NCBI RefSeq assembly: GCF_003324185.1
Contig: NZ_PXUP01000007.1
Location: 1 to 64,000, forward strand
Direction of reading: 5' to 3'
Length of the DNA: 64,000 bases
DNA from: Faecalibacterium prausnitzii
Lineage (GTDB): Bacteria > Bacillota > Clostridia > Oscillospirales > Ruminococcaceae
This document shows, piece by piece, positions 54,323-63,583 of this stretch (position 1 is its first letter; each line of letters begins with the position of its first letter). The notes under the pieces were generated by a model. That model worked only from the letters and a program-made list of their open reading frames with translations. It made no database searches and was not told the DNA's origin. A program made the translations under genes and the position numbers.

Positions 54323-55879
54323 ATGATGCAGCAGAACCGTGACCGCAACGGCAGACCCCGGAACACGAGACCCTATGACCTGAACCGGGATGTGGCGCGC
54401 ACCTCTGCGCCTTCGCAGGATCATACGCCCCGGAGCACCGGCAGCAGCCGCTACGGCTACAACGGCGAGCCGCTCAGCCGCCCGCCCTCCCGCAGCGCCA
54501 ACGGCAGTGTGCGCTCCTCCCGGGCAGATAACAGCATCCAGTTCCCCACCCAGACCCAATCCCAGCCCCGCCGCCCGGCGCAGGGGCAGGGGAGCAATAC
54601 CACCCAGTATCCCGCCGGTAACCGCCCGGCGGGCAGCAGACCAAAAAACGCGAAGTCCGGTGGCAAACAGCGCCGCCCGGCAAACAATGCCCGCAGCGGG
54701 CAGAGCAGCCGGAAAAACCAGAACGCGCAAAACCGCCCGAACCGGCAGCACCCGGCAGGCAGCCAGAGCGCCCCGCAGCAAAGCCCTGCCCGGCGGGAAA
54801 TGCGCAAAAAGCGCAAGGTGACCCGCGCCACATTGCGGCGCCGCCGGATGCTGCGCCGCCTGACCGCCTTTGCCATGCTGCTGTGCGTTATTGGCGCGGG
54901 CATCTACCTGACCATGACCATGCTGTTCCGCATCAACTCCATTCAGGTGCAGACCCCGGACGGCAAGCAGGTGACCGAAATCGCTGGCTACTCCGCAGAC
55001 AGCATTTTGCAGCGGATGGGCGTGCAGCTGGAGGAAAACATCTTCAGCTTTGAACCCGGCGAAAAGGCCGCGGTGCTGGAGCAGAACTTCCCGCTGCTGG
55101 GCTCCATCAAGGTGATCCGGGACTACCCCAACACCGTGGTGGTGCAGGTGACCGAGGCCGTGCCCGCCTACGCGGTGCAAAACGGCAATAAATGGCTTGT
55201 GATCTCGGACAAATGGAAGATTTTGTCCGAGGAAAGCACCCAGCCTGAGGGGCTTTGCACCCTGTACGGCGGCAAGCTGCAGGACACCACCCCGGGACAG
55301 GGCTTCTGGTTCGCGGAGGACGTGGACGCGGCAAGCGCCTCCGGCTCGGAAACCGCCGAAAGCGAAAGCGCGGTGAGCACCGAGACCGCCCGCATGGAAG
55401 CGCTGCGCACCTTAGTAGGCAAGCTGGAAGAATACGGCCTGTCGCAGGATGTGACGCGGCTGGAGGTGGCAGACACCGAGCAACTCGCATTTTTGTATCA
55501 GGACCGCATCAGCGTGCTGCTGGGCACGCTGAACGATCTGGATTATAAGCTGGACCGCGCCCGCTATGTGCTGACCAACGCCGACGGCAAGGGCTGCGGC
55601 CCCACCGACACCGGGCGGCTGGACTTCAGCCATACCAGCGCCAGCAGCACCCGCAAGATTTATTTTGCACAGGGTGAGCCCACTCTGCCCTCCGGCTATG
55701 TGGTGCCGCCCAAGGCCGAGGAACCCGCCCCGGCAGAGGACACTGCCGACAGCACCGACAGTGCAGAAAGCACGGATACTGCCGACACCACCGAACCGGC
55801 GGCTGAAACGGACACCGAGCAGCTGCCCCTGACCCACCCTGACCGCATGACGGCCAACGAAGAAGAAAACCCCATGTAA
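54323..55879 (+). CDS. ftsQ: FtsQ/DivIB division protein
   Basis: A 518-residue bitopic protein. Residues 1-170 are a disordered, Arg/Gln/Pro/Ser-rich cytoplasmic part, unusually long. The TM (FAMLLCVIGAGIYLTMTMLF) is followed by a POTRA domain (INSIQVQTPDGKQVTEIAGYS; EQNFPLLGSIKVIRDYPNTVVVQVTEAVPAYAV) and an FtsQ beta domain. An acidic Thr/Ser/Asp/Glu tail ends the protein. Two ATGs (54323, 54326) follow AGAAGG and either could be the start. Part of the division complex with FtsL and FtsB-type proteins. Confidence 0.88.
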   Translation: MMQQNRDRNGRPRNTRPYDLNRDVARTSAPSQDHTPRSTGSSRYGYNGEPLSRPPSRSANGSVRSSRADNSIQFPTQTQSQPRRPAQGQGSNTTQYPAGNRPAGSRPKNAKSGGKQRRPANNARSGQSSRKNQNAQNRPNRQHPAGSQSAPQQSPARREMRKKRKVTRATLRRRRMLRRLTAFAMLLCVIGAGIYLTMTMLFRINSIQVQTPDGKQVTEIAGYSADSILQRMGVQLEENIFSFEPGEKAAVLEQNFPLLGSIKVIRDYPNTVVVQVTEAVPAYAVQNGNKWLVISDKWKILSEESTQPEGLCTLYGGKLQDTTPGQGFWFAEDVDAASASGSETAESESAVSTETARMEALRTLVGKLEEYGLSQDVTRLEVADTEQLAFLYQDRISVLLGTLNDLDYKLDRARYVLTNADGKGCGPTDTGRLDFSHTSASSTRKIYFAQGEPTLPSGYVVPPKAEEPAPAEDTADSTDSAESTDTADTTEPAAETDTEQLPLTHPDRMTANEEENPM

Positions 55880-55902
55880 AGAAGCTCTTTGGAGGAGACT
55901 GT

Positions 55903-57381
55903 ATGAAGCTGGAACAACTGATGGAAGGCGTGCCCTTTACCCTTGTGCAGGGCAGTCTGGATACTGAGATCGCGGATATCATCTACGACAGCCGCAAGGC
56001 TGCCCCGGGGCTTTTGTTCGTGTGCATCGTGGGCACCCAGCGGGACAGCCACGCGTTTGCCGCCGACTGCGCCGCCAAGGGAATCAGCGCGCTGGTCATC
56101 CAGCACGACATCGACCTTTCTACCCTGCCCGGGGTGACCGTGGTCAAGGTGGAGAGCAGCCGCTATGCCATGGCGTTGATGAGCGCCAACCTCTTCGGCA
56201 ACCCTGCCCGGCAGATGACCATGATCGGCGTCACCGGCACCAAGGGCAAGACCACTACCACCCACATGATCAAAAGCGTGCTGGAGGCCGCAGGCCGCAA
56301 GGTAGGCATGATCGGCACCAACGGCATCTACTATATGGGACGCCACAAGGACACCGCCAACACCACCCCGGAAAGCTACGAGCTGCAAAAGACCTTCCGG
56401 GAGTTTCTGGATGCCGGCTGTGACACCGCACTGATGGAAGTATCCAGTCAGGGTCTGATGATGGATCGCGTGGCGGGCGTGCACTACGATGTGGGTGTGT
56501 TCACCAACCTTTCGCCGGATCACATCGGCCCCGGTGAGCACAAGACCTTTGAGGAGTACCGCAGCTGGAAGGGACAGTTGTTCAAGCGCTGCAACGTGGG
56601 CGTGGTGAACATCGACGATGAGAACACCGCCGCTCTGCTGGAGGGTCATACCTGCAAATTGGTCACCTATGGCCGCGATGAAAAGGCCGACTACCGCGAG
56701 ACCGGCTACGAGCTGCTGCGCACCCACGATTTTCTGGGCGTTGCCTTCCACGTTACCGGCAAGGACGAGATGGACGTCAAGGTGAATATGCCCGGCGAGT
56801 TCAGCGTGTACAACGCGTTGGCAGCGCTGGCCGTGGGCAAGGTGCTGGGTCTGCCGGATGCCGCCATCCACGATGGTCTGGGCAAGTGCGTGGTGAAGGG
56901 ACGTGTGGAGCTGGTGCCCATCAGCAAAAAGTTCACCATCCTGTTGGACTACGCCCACAACGAGGTGTCCACCGAGAGCCTGCTCACCACCCTGCGCGCC
57001 TACAAGCCCCACCGTCTGGTGGTGGTGTTCGGCTGCGGCGGCAACCGCTCCAAGCTGCGCCGCTATGGCATGGGCGAGATCTGCGCCAAGATGGCGGATT
57101 TCTCCATCCTCACCGAGGACAACAACCGCTTTGAAAAGGTGGAGGACATCATCGCGGATATCCGCGAGGGCATGAACAAGGGCAACCCGGACGCAAAGTT
57201 CGTGGAGATCCCCGACCGTCTGGACGCTTTGCACTACGCAGTGGATCACGCACAGGAGGGCGATCTGATCGCCGTCATCGGCAAGGGGCACGAGACCTAC
57301 CGCGACCGCGAGGGCGTCAAGACCCCCTTCCTTGAGCGGGAGCTGCTGGAGGAATACGCACAGCAGATCGGGCTGGAATAA
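55903..57381 (+). CDS. murE: MurE ligase
   Basis: A 492-residue Mur ligase adding the third amino acid of the peptide. UDP-MurNAc-Ala-Glu binding in IIYDSRKAAPGLLFVCIVG; ATP loop GVTGTKGKTTTTHMI; LMEVSSQGLMMDRVAG; C-terminal GCGGNRSKLRRYGMGEIC. The specificity loop reads TEDNNRFEKVEDI. Most diaminopimelate enzymes have DNPR here; DNNR keeps Asp, Asn and Arg but not Pro, so DAP is likely. Last gene of the dcw cluster; GGAGG upstream. Confidence 0.95.
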   Translation: MKLEQLMEGVPFTLVQGSLDTEIADIIYDSRKAAPGLLFVCIVGTQRDSHAFAADCAAKGISALVIQHDIDLSTLPGVTVVKVESSRYAMALMSANLFGNPARQMTMIGVTGTKGKTTTTHMIKSVLEAAGRKVGMIGTNGIYYMGRHKDTANTTPESYELQKTFREFLDAGCDTALMEVSSQGLMMDRVAGVHYDVGVFTNLSPDHIGPGEHKTFEEYRSWKGQLFKRCNVGVVNIDDENTAALLEGHTCKLVTYGRDEKADYRETGYELLRTHDFLGVAFHVTGKDEMDVKVNMPGEFSVYNALAALAVGKVLGLPDAAIHDGLGKCVVKGRVELVPISKKFTILLDYAHNEVSTESLLTTLRAYKPHRLVVVFGCGGNRSKLRRYGMGEICAKMADFSILTEDNNRFEKVEDIIADIREGMNKGNPDAKFVEIPDRLDALHYAVDHAQEGDLIAVIGKGHETYRDREGVKTPFLERELLEEYAQQIGLE

Positions 57382-57404
57382 GAAAATAATATTATTATTG
57401 CGGG

Positions 57405-57443
57405 AAAAGCCGCTGCACAAAGCACTGTGCAGCGGCTTTTTTG
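57405..57443 (+). terminator. Terminator of the dcw cluster
   Basis: AAAAGCCGCTGCACA/TGTGCAGCGGCTTTTTT, 15-bp stem with a 6-base loop and T-tract. Confidence 0.9.
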
Positions 57444-57522
57444 CGCCCTGTGCAGGGGGCTATATAAAAAGGAAGCAAACTGTGACAAAAGTGTAAAAGA
57501 TAAAAATATTTAACTAAATCCA

Positions 57523-57550
57523 TTGACTTATCCGACGAATTGGCTATAAT
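57523..57550 (+). promoter_or_regulatory. Promoter of the fatty-acid operon
   Basis: TTGACT (57523-57528), 16 bp, TATAAT (57545-57550). Just downstream TACCT and AGGTA form an inverted repeat with a 9- to 10-base gap (about 57563-57582), a possible operator for a lipid-responsive repressor. Confidence 0.8.
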
Positions 57551-57624
57551 GGTCGTGTTCGATACCTCATAATTTTTAGGTAAATAATTAAACACAAACA
57601 GTAAACATAAAGGAGAATACTACC

Positions 57625-57852
57625 ATGACTTTCGAGGAAATGAAGAAGATCGTTGTCGATACCCTGAGCTGCGATGAGGACAAGGTGACCATGGAAGCCA
57701 GCCTGACCGAGGATCTGGAGGCCGACAGCCTGGACGCTGTGGAGCTGAACATGGCACTGGAAGAGGCCTGCGGCGTGTCCATCCCCGATGAGGAACTGGC
57801 AAACCTCAAGACCGTGGGCGATATCTTCAACTACATCAATGCCCATGTCTGA
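57625..57852 (+). CDS. acpP: Acyl carrier protein
   Basis: A 75-residue acidic helical protein. Ser35 in LEADSLDAVELNM is the phosphopantetheine site. AAAGGAG lies upstream of the ATG. It is first in the fatty-acid operon, upstream of the carboxyltransferase genes and FabH, and carries the growing chain for all the enzymes encoded downstream. Confidence 0.96.
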   Translation: MTFEEMKKIVVDTLSCDEDKVTMEASLTEDLEADSLDAVELNMALEEACGVSIPDEELANLKTVGDIFNYINAHV

Positions 57853-57873
57853 GGCTGACCGAGGCGAAACGCG

Positions 57874-58731
57874 ATGAACAGTATTAAAGACCTGCTGCCG
57901 GGCAGTATGCGGGAGCGCACCTTCCAGCTGAAAGCCCGGCGGGATGCGGGTGCCGTGTGGAACGACCCGCAGTTCGTGGAATGCAAAAAGTGCGGACGCC
58001 GTGCCACCCGCCAGATCTGGAACAAGGCGCAGTACGTCTGCCCCAACTGCGGGGTGCACCTGCCCATCGGCGGGTACTACCGCCTGAACCTGATTTTGGA
58101 CAAGGGCAGCTTCCGGGAATTGGATGCCGACCTTGCCCCGCAGGATGTGCTGCAGTTTCCCGGTTACCCGGAAAAGCTGGAAGCACAGACCGGTAAGACC
58201 GGCCTGAAGGAAGCTGTCATCACCGCCACGGGGCGCATCGAGGGCACCCCGGTGGTGGTGGCAGTGCTGGACAGCCGGTTCTTTATGGGCAGCATGAGCA
58301 CCACTGTGGGCGAAAAGATCACCCGCGCCGTGGAGCACGCCACCGCAAAGCACCTGCCGCTGATCATCTTCTCGGCCAGCGGCGGCGCCCGGATGCAGGA
58401 GGGCATTTTCAGCCTGATGCAGATGGCAAAGACCTCTGCCGCCATCGAGCGGTTCTCCGCCCGGGGCGGGCTGTACATCAGCGTGCTGACCCACCCCACC
58501 ACTGGCGGCGTGACTGCCAGTTTTGCCAGCCTTGGCGATATTATGCTGGCAGAGCCCGGGGCGCTGATCGGTTTTGCGGGCCCCCGGGTCATTGAACAGA
58601 CCATCGGCGAAAAGCTGCCCGCAGGCTTCCAGCGCAGCGAGTTCCAGTACGAGCACGGCTTTGTGGACAAGGTAGTGCCCCGTACCGAAATGCGCGAAAC
58701 ACTGGCGCAGCTGCTGCGTCTGCACGCCTGA
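57874..58731 (+). CDS. accD: Acetyl-CoA carboxylase carboxyltransferase subunit beta
   Basis: A 285-residue subunit. N-terminal zinc ribbon (VECKKCGRRATRQIWNKAQ, YVCPNCG), then the crotonase-type carboxyltransferase core with FSASGGARMQEGIFSLMQMAKT and HPTTGGVTASFASLGDIMLAEPGALIGFAGPRVI. It works as a pair with AccA to transfer carboxyl from biotin carrier protein to acetyl-CoA. A GAGGC precedes the start. The accB/accC genes are not in this window. Confidence 0.96.
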   Translation: MNSIKDLLPGSMRERTFQLKARRDAGAVWNDPQFVECKKCGRRATRQIWNKAQYVCPNCGVHLPIGGYYRLNLILDKGSFRELDADLAPQDVLQFPGYPEKLEAQTGKTGLKEAVITATGRIEGTPVVVAVLDSRFFMGSMSTTVGEKITRAVEHATAKHLPLIIFSASGGARMQEGIFSLMQMAKTSAAIERFSARGGLYISVLTHPTTGGVTASFASLGDIMLAEPGALIGFAGPRVIEQTIGEKLPAGFQRSEFQYEHGFVDKVVPRTEMRETLAQLLRLHA

Positions 58732-58745
58732 GGAGGGAGCGCCTT

Positions 58746-59705
58746 ATGATCAAGGACATCTTACAACAGCTCGCACCGCTGGATGAAAAGATCGCCGCCT
58801 TGCGCGGCGACCCGGCGGACGAGAACATGACCGATATCACCAACCACGCTGCCGAGCTGGCAGAGCTTTCCGCACAGGAGGACGCTTTGCTGTCCGGCTG
58901 CGGGGCGCTGACTGCAGAGGACAGGGTCTTTCTGGCCCGTCACCCGGAGCGCCCCCACATCGATGAGATCGTGGATGCACTGTTCACCGACTTCTTTGAG
59001 CAGTGCGGCGACCGCCAGTGCAAGGAAGATGCCGCCATTCTGGGCGGTGTGGCACTGTTCCACGGCCAGCCGGTCACGGTCATCGGCCACCGCAAGGGCA
59101 GCACGCTGGAAGAAAACCTGCGCTGCAACTTTGGTATGCCCGGGCCGGAGGGCTACCGCAAGGCCCTGCGCCTGATGAAGCAGGCCGAAAAATTTGACCG
59201 TCCCATCATCACCTTTATCGACACCCCGGGTGCATACCCCGGCAAGGATGCCGAGGAGCGCGGACAGGGCGAAGCCATTGCCCGCAACCTGATGGAGATG
59301 AGCGGCCTGACCGTGCCGGTGATCGCAGTGGTCACCGGCGAGGGCTCCTCCGGCGGCGCGCTGGCGCTGGGTGTGGCAAACCGCATCCTGATGCTGGAAA
59401 ACGCCGTTTACTCGGTGCTGAGCCCCGAGGGCTTTGCCAGCATCCTGTGGAAGGATTCCTCCCGCAGCGGCGAAGCCTGCGAGATCATGAAGCTGACCGC
59501 ACAGGATCTGTACAAGGACGGCATCGTGGAGGAGATCATCCCGGAGCCGGTGGGCGGCGCACAGCGCGCCCACGGGGTACTGTTCGGCAATCTGGACGAG
59601 GCACTGCGGCGTCAGCTGCGCAGCCTTGCCCGCATGAACGGCCGTCAGCTGGCCGAGCAGCGCTACCAGAAATTCCGTCAGATCGGAGAAATGAGGAAAG
59701 CATGA
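58746..59705 (+). CDS. accA: Acetyl-CoA carboxylase carboxyltransferase subunit alpha
   Basis: A 319-residue subunit. FGMPGPEGYRKALRLMKQAEKF, ITFIDTPGAYPGKDAEERGQGEAIARNL and VVTGEGSSGGALALGVANRILMLENAVYSVLSPEGFASILWKD are family hallmarks. The stop overlaps the fabH start (ATGA). Length matches AccA. Confidence 0.96.
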   Translation: MIKDILQQLAPLDEKIAALRGDPADENMTDITNHAAELAELSAQEDALLSGCGALTAEDRVFLARHPERPHIDEIVDALFTDFFEQCGDRQCKEDAAILGGVALFHGQPVTVIGHRKGSTLEENLRCNFGMPGPEGYRKALRLMKQAEKFDRPIITFIDTPGAYPGKDAEERGQGEAIARNLMEMSGLTVPVIAVVTGEGSSGGALALGVANRILMLENAVYSVLSPEGFASILWKDSSRSGEACEIMKLTAQDLYKDGIVEEIIPEPVGGAQRAHGVLFGNLDEALRRQLRSLARMNGRQLAEQRYQKFRQIGEMRKA

Positions 59706-60652
59706 AGGGTTTGCGTCTGATCGCCACCGGCGGGGCTTTGCCCGGCCGCACGGTCACCAACGAAGAGCTGAGCCGCACCGTGGATACCAGCGACGAGTGG
59801 ATCACCACCCGCACCGGCATCCGCACCCGGCACTACTGCACCGAGGGCGAAAACGCCGCCACACTGGCCATTGCCGCCGCAAAGCAGGCGCTGCAGCGCA
59901 GCGGCCTTGCCCCGGCAGACATTGCCTGCTGCGTCTGCGCCACCCTTTCCGCGCCGGACGCCACCCCAAGCGTGGCCTGTCAGGTGCAGGCGGCGCTGGC
60001 ACTGCCGGAAAACCGCCCCGCACTGGATGTGAACGCCGCCTGCTCCGGTTTTTTGTACGGCACGGCGGTGGCGCGCGGCCTGCTGGCTACGCTGGGCGGG
60101 CGGTATGCGCTGGTCATCGGCACCGAGGCGCTCTCCCGCCTGATGGACCCTGCCGACCGCTCCACCTGTGTGCTGTTCGGCGATGGTGCCGGTGCGGCGG
60201 TGTTTGAACTGACCGACACCTCCGTGCCTTTTGCCATCACGCTGGGTGCCCGGGGCGATGCCGCCATCCATGCCGGCGGCCCCAGCCGTGCAGGCTCGGC
60301 ACCCATCAGTATGGACGGCAGGGCGGTGTTCCGCTTTGCGGTGGATGCCCTGCCCAAGTGCCTGCATACCGTGCTGGACGAGACCGGCCTTACGCTGGAC
60401 GGGCTGGACTGGGTGGTCTGTCATCAGGCCAACAGCCGCATCATCGACCACTGCGTCAAGGCGCTGCACGCCGACGGTGCAAAGTTCTACAAAAACATGG
60501 ATCGCCACGGCAACACCAGTGCTGCCAGCATCCCGGTGGCACTGAACGAGCTGGCTGAGAGCGGCCAGCTGCACCCCGGCCAGACCCTTGCCTGCATCGG
60601 CTTCGGCGGCGGTCTGACATGGGGCGGCATGATCGTGGAATATAAAGGATAA
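59702..60652 (+). CDS. fabH: Beta-ketoacyl-ACP synthase III (FabH)
   Basis: A 316-residue enzyme starting chain synthesis from acetyl-CoA and malonyl-ACP. Cys114 in VNAACSGFLYG, His in VVCHQANSRII and Asn in DRHGNTSAASIPVAL form the catalytic triad. The N-terminal TSDEWITTRTGI is typical. The start overlaps the accA stop; the longer open frame upstream lies inside accA. Confidence 0.95.
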   Translation: MKGLRLIATGGALPGRTVTNEELSRTVDTSDEWITTRTGIRTRHYCTEGENAATLAIAAAKQALQRSGLAPADIACCVCATLSAPDATPSVACQVQAALALPENRPALDVNAACSGFLYGTAVARGLLATLGGRYALVIGTEALSRLMDPADRSTCVLFGDGAGAAVFELTDTSVPFAITLGARGDAAIHAGGPSRAGSAPISMDGRAVFRFAVDALPKCLHTVLDETGLTLDGLDWVVCHQANSRIIDHCVKALHADGAKFYKNMDRHGNTSAASIPVALNELAESGQLHPGQTLACIGFGGGLTWGGMIVEYKG

Positions 60653-60657
60653 AGACC

Positions 60658-61593
60658 ATGAAACTTTTAAACGAGATCCTGGGGACGAAATACCCCATCA
60701 TTCAGGGCGGCATGGCAAACATTGCCACCGGCGAGTTTGCCGCCGCCTGCTCCAACGCCGGTGCACTGGGCATCATCGGTGCAGGCGGCATGAATGCCGA
60801 TACCCTGCGCCAGAACATCCGCCGCTGCCGGGAGCTGACCGACAAGCCCTTTGGCGTAAACATCATGCTCATGCACCCGCAGGCAGATGAGTTTGCCCAG
60901 ATCGTGGTGGAGGAAAAGGTCGCCGTGGTCACCACCGGCGCAGGCAACCCGGGAAAGTACGTTCCCATGTGGAAAGCTGCCGGCGTCAAGGTGATCCCGG
61001 TGGTGGCTGCTGCCGTGCTGGCACGGCATCTGGAGCCGCTGGGCATTGACGCCGTCATCGCTGAGGGCACCGAGAGCGGTGGCCATGTGGGCGAGATGAC
61101 CACCATGGCACTGGTGCCGCAGGTGGTGGACGCGGTCAGCGTGCCGGTCATCGCCGCAGGCGGCATTGCCGATGGCCGTCAGCTGGCGGCTGCGCTGGCA
61201 CTGGGCGCTTGCGGGGTGCAGGTGGGCACCTGCCTGCTGGCAAGCGAGGAGTGCCCCATTCACCCCAACTACAAGGCCGCGCTGCTCAAAGCCGGGGACA
61301 GTGACACCATCGTCACCGGACGCACCGTGGGTGCGCCGGTGCGTGTGCTGAAAAACCGCATGAGCCGGGAGTATGTCCGTCAGGAAAAGGCGGGCGCGGA
61401 TAAGATGGAACTGGAAAAATACACGCTGGGCAGCCTGCGCCGCGCCGTCTTTGAGGGCGACACGGTAAGCGGCAGCCTGATGGCCGGTCAGGTGGCCGGA
61501 ATGCTGCACGAGGTGCGCCCCGTGGCGGACATCCTTGCCGACCTGTGGCAGGGCGGGAGGCAGCGCATCGCCGCGCTGAACACCGAATGCTGA
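60658..61593 (+). CDS. fabK: Enoyl-ACP reductase II (FabK)
   Basis: A 311-residue FMN- and NAD(P)H-dependent TIM-barrel reductase that completes each elongation cycle. PIIQGGMANIATGEFAAACSNAGALGIIG, PFGVNIMLMHP, AEGTESGGHVGE, IAAGGIADGRQLAAALALGACGVQVGTCLLASEE. The organism thus uses FabK; FabK-type reductases are resistant to triclosan. It overlaps the next gene by 7 bases. Confidence 0.94.
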   Translation: MKLLNEILGTKYPIIQGGMANIATGEFAAACSNAGALGIIGAGGMNADTLRQNIRRCRELTDKPFGVNIMLMHPQADEFAQIVVEEKVAVVTTGAGNPGKYVPMWKAAGVKVIPVVAAAVLARHLEPLGIDAVIAEGTESGGHVGEMTTMALVPQVVDAVSVPVIAAGGIADGRQLAAALALGACGVQVGTCLLASEECPIHPNYKAALLKAGDSDTIVTGRTVGAPVRVLKNRMSREYVRQEKAGADKMELEKYTLGSLRRAVFEGDTVSGSLMAGQVAGMLHEVRPVADILADLWQGGRQRIAALNTEC

Positions 61594-62654
61594 CCCTTGG
61601 CGGCAAGCCCCTGCAAGTACCCATTTTGCAGGGCGGCATGGGCGTGGGCGTCTCGCTGGGTGGGCTGGCCGGTGCGGTAGCGGCCTGCGGCGGCATGGGG
61701 TGCATCTCCACCGCCGATGCAGGTTACCGGGAGCCGGATTTTGCCCGTGACCCGGCGGCAGCCAACCACCGCGCCCTGACCGCAGAGATCCAAAAAGCCA
61801 AGGCCATTGCCGGAGGTATGGGTCTGGTAGCCATCAACGCCATGGTAGCCACCCGGGACTATGCCGACGCCATCCGCACCGCCGTGGCGGCGGGGGTGGA
61901 TGCCGTGGTCTCCGGCGCGGGTCTGCCGCTGGAGCTGCCGGGCATCGTGGGCACCAAAGAGGTGGCCATTGCGCCCATCGTATCCAGCGCCCGGGCGGCA
62001 AAGCTCATCCTGCGCCGCTGGGCAAAGGGCTTTGACCGCACCGCCGATTTTGTGGTCATCGAGGGCTGCAAGGCGGGCGGGCATCTCGGCTTTGCCGAGG
62101 AGGACCTGCTGGCCGACCGCTGCCAGACCTTGGACGAAATTCTGCCCGGGGTGCTGGCCGAGGTAAAACCCTACGAGGAGCAATACGGCCACGCCATCCC
62201 GGTATTCGTGGCGGGCGGCGTGTACACCGGTGCCGACATGGCACACTTTACAAAGCTTGGCGCTGCGGGCGTGCAGCTTGCCACCCGCTTTATCCCCACC
62301 TACGAGTGCGACGCCTCCCAGACCTACAAGGACGTGCTGCTGGCGGCAAAGCCGGAGGATGTGCGCATCATCCACAGCCCGGTGGGAATGCCCGGCCGCG
62401 CCCTGAACACCCCGCTGGTGCAGGCGCTGGCCGAGGGCAAACGCTTCCCGCCCAAGCACTGCGCCCGGTGTCTCAAGACCTGCGACCCCGCCGCCGTGCC
62501 CTACTGCATCACCCACGCCCTCATCGAGGCGGTGAAGGGCAATGTGGAGGAAGGGCTCTTCTTCTGCGGCGAAAACGTGGGCAGGCTGGACCGGATGCGC
62601 ACCGTGCGCGAGCTGATGGACGAACTTGTGACCGAATGGAGGCAGAATTTATGA
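61587..62654 (+). CDS. FabK/nitronate-monooxygenase-like flavoprotein
   Basis: A 355-residue FMN TIM-barrel protein, paralogous to FabK. LQVPILQGGMGVGVSLGGLAGAVAACGGMG, EGCKAGGHLGFAEEDLL, VFVAGGVYTGADMAHFTKLGAAGVQLATRF. A cysteine-rich segment follows (HCARCLKTCDPAAVPYC), not seen in FabK, and could bind metal or a cluster. Position between fabK and fabD suggests a role in lipid synthesis, perhaps a second reductase; nitronate oxidation is only the family label. ATG 61587 overlaps the fabK stop. Confidence 0.85.
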   Translation: MLTLGGKPLQVPILQGGMGVGVSLGGLAGAVAACGGMGCISTADAGYREPDFARDPAAANHRALTAEIQKAKAIAGGMGLVAINAMVATRDYADAIRTAVAAGVDAVVSGAGLPLELPGIVGTKEVAIAPIVSSARAAKLILRRWAKGFDRTADFVVIEGCKAGGHLGFAEEDLLADRCQTLDEILPGVLAEVKPYEEQYGHAIPVFVAGGVYTGADMAHFTKLGAAGVQLATRFIPTYECDASQTYKDVLLAAKPEDVRIIHSPVGMPGRALNTPLVQALAEGKRFPPKHCARCLKTCDPAAVPYCITHALIEAVKGNVEEGLFFCGENVGRLDRMRTVRELMDELVTEWRQNL

Positions 62655-63583
62655 AGCTTGCCGTACTTTACGCCGGTCAGGGTGCGCAGCACCCCGGCAT
62701 GGGCAAGGAATTTTACGAAGCATCTCCCGTCTTCCGGGCGGCCTTTGACAGCGCAGCGCTGGATTTTGACCTGCACCGCGTCTGCTTTGAGGACCCGGAC
62801 GGCGTTTTGAACCAGACCGAATACACCCAGCCCTGCATGGTGGCCTTTGCCTGCGGCGTGACCGCTGTGCTGGCCGAAAAGGGCGTAAAGCCCGCCTATC
62901 TGGCGGGGCTTTCGCTGGGCGAATACTCCGCGCTGCAGGCAGCCGGGGTGTTCACCGCAAAGCAGGCCATCGAGCTGACCGCCTTCCGGGGCAAGGCCAT
63001 GGCCGAAGCTGCAAAGGGCCTTGCCTGCGGCATGACCGCCGTGCTGGGGCTGGACAGAGAAAAACTGTCTGCCTGCTGCGAACAGGCTGCAGAGACGGGC
63101 TGTGTGCAGATCTGCAACTACAACTGCCCGGGGCAGCTGGTCATCGGCGGTGAGAAAGCCGCTGTGGAGCAGGCCGCTGCGCTGGCAAAGGAAGCCGGTG
63201 CCCGCCGCTGCATCCCGCTGAAGGTCAGCGGCCCCTTCCACACAAAGCTGATGGCTCCCGCAGGGGATGCGCTGGCACAGCGCTTTGCGGGCGAGAACTT
63301 CGGCACCATGGAGACACCGGTGCTGTTCAACTGTCTGGGGCATGAAAAGGCTGAGACCGACAGCATCCCGCAGCTGCTGGTAAAGCAGGTGCAGAGCAGC
63401 GTCTACATGGAAGATACCCTGCGCCGTCTGGGCGAGTTGGGCGTGGACCACATTCTGGAAGTCGGCCCCGGCAATGCCCTGAGCGGTTTTGTGAAAAAGA
63501 CCCTGCCCGGGGTGGTCTGCACCGCAGTGGAGACCCCGGAACAGCTGGATGCGGTGCTGACCGCATGGAAGGATGCAGAATGA
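62651..63583 (+). CDS. fabD: Malonyl-CoA:ACP transacylase (FabD)
   Basis: A 310-residue acyltransferase. LYAGQGAQHPGMGKEFYE at the N-terminus; nucleophile serine near residue 90 in LAGLSLGEYSALQAAG (GLSLG where GHSLG is common); the His in SGPFHTKLM; and EVGPGNALSGFVKK. It overlaps the upstream and downstream genes by ATGA. The open frame from 62306 lies in the upstream gene. Confidence 0.95.
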   Translation: MKLAVLYAGQGAQHPGMGKEFYEASPVFRAAFDSAALDFDLHRVCFEDPDGVLNQTEYTQPCMVAFACGVTAVLAEKGVKPAYLAGLSLGEYSALQAAGVFTAKQAIELTAFRGKAMAEAAKGLACGMTAVLGLDREKLSACCEQAAETGCVQICNYNCPGQLVIGGEKAAVEQAAALAKEAGARRCIPLKVSGPFHTKLMAPAGDALAQRFAGENFGTMETPVLFNCLGHEKAETDSIPQLLVKQVQSSVYMEDTLRRLGELGVDHILEVGPGNALSGFVKKTLPGVVCTAVETPEQLDAVLTAWKDAE

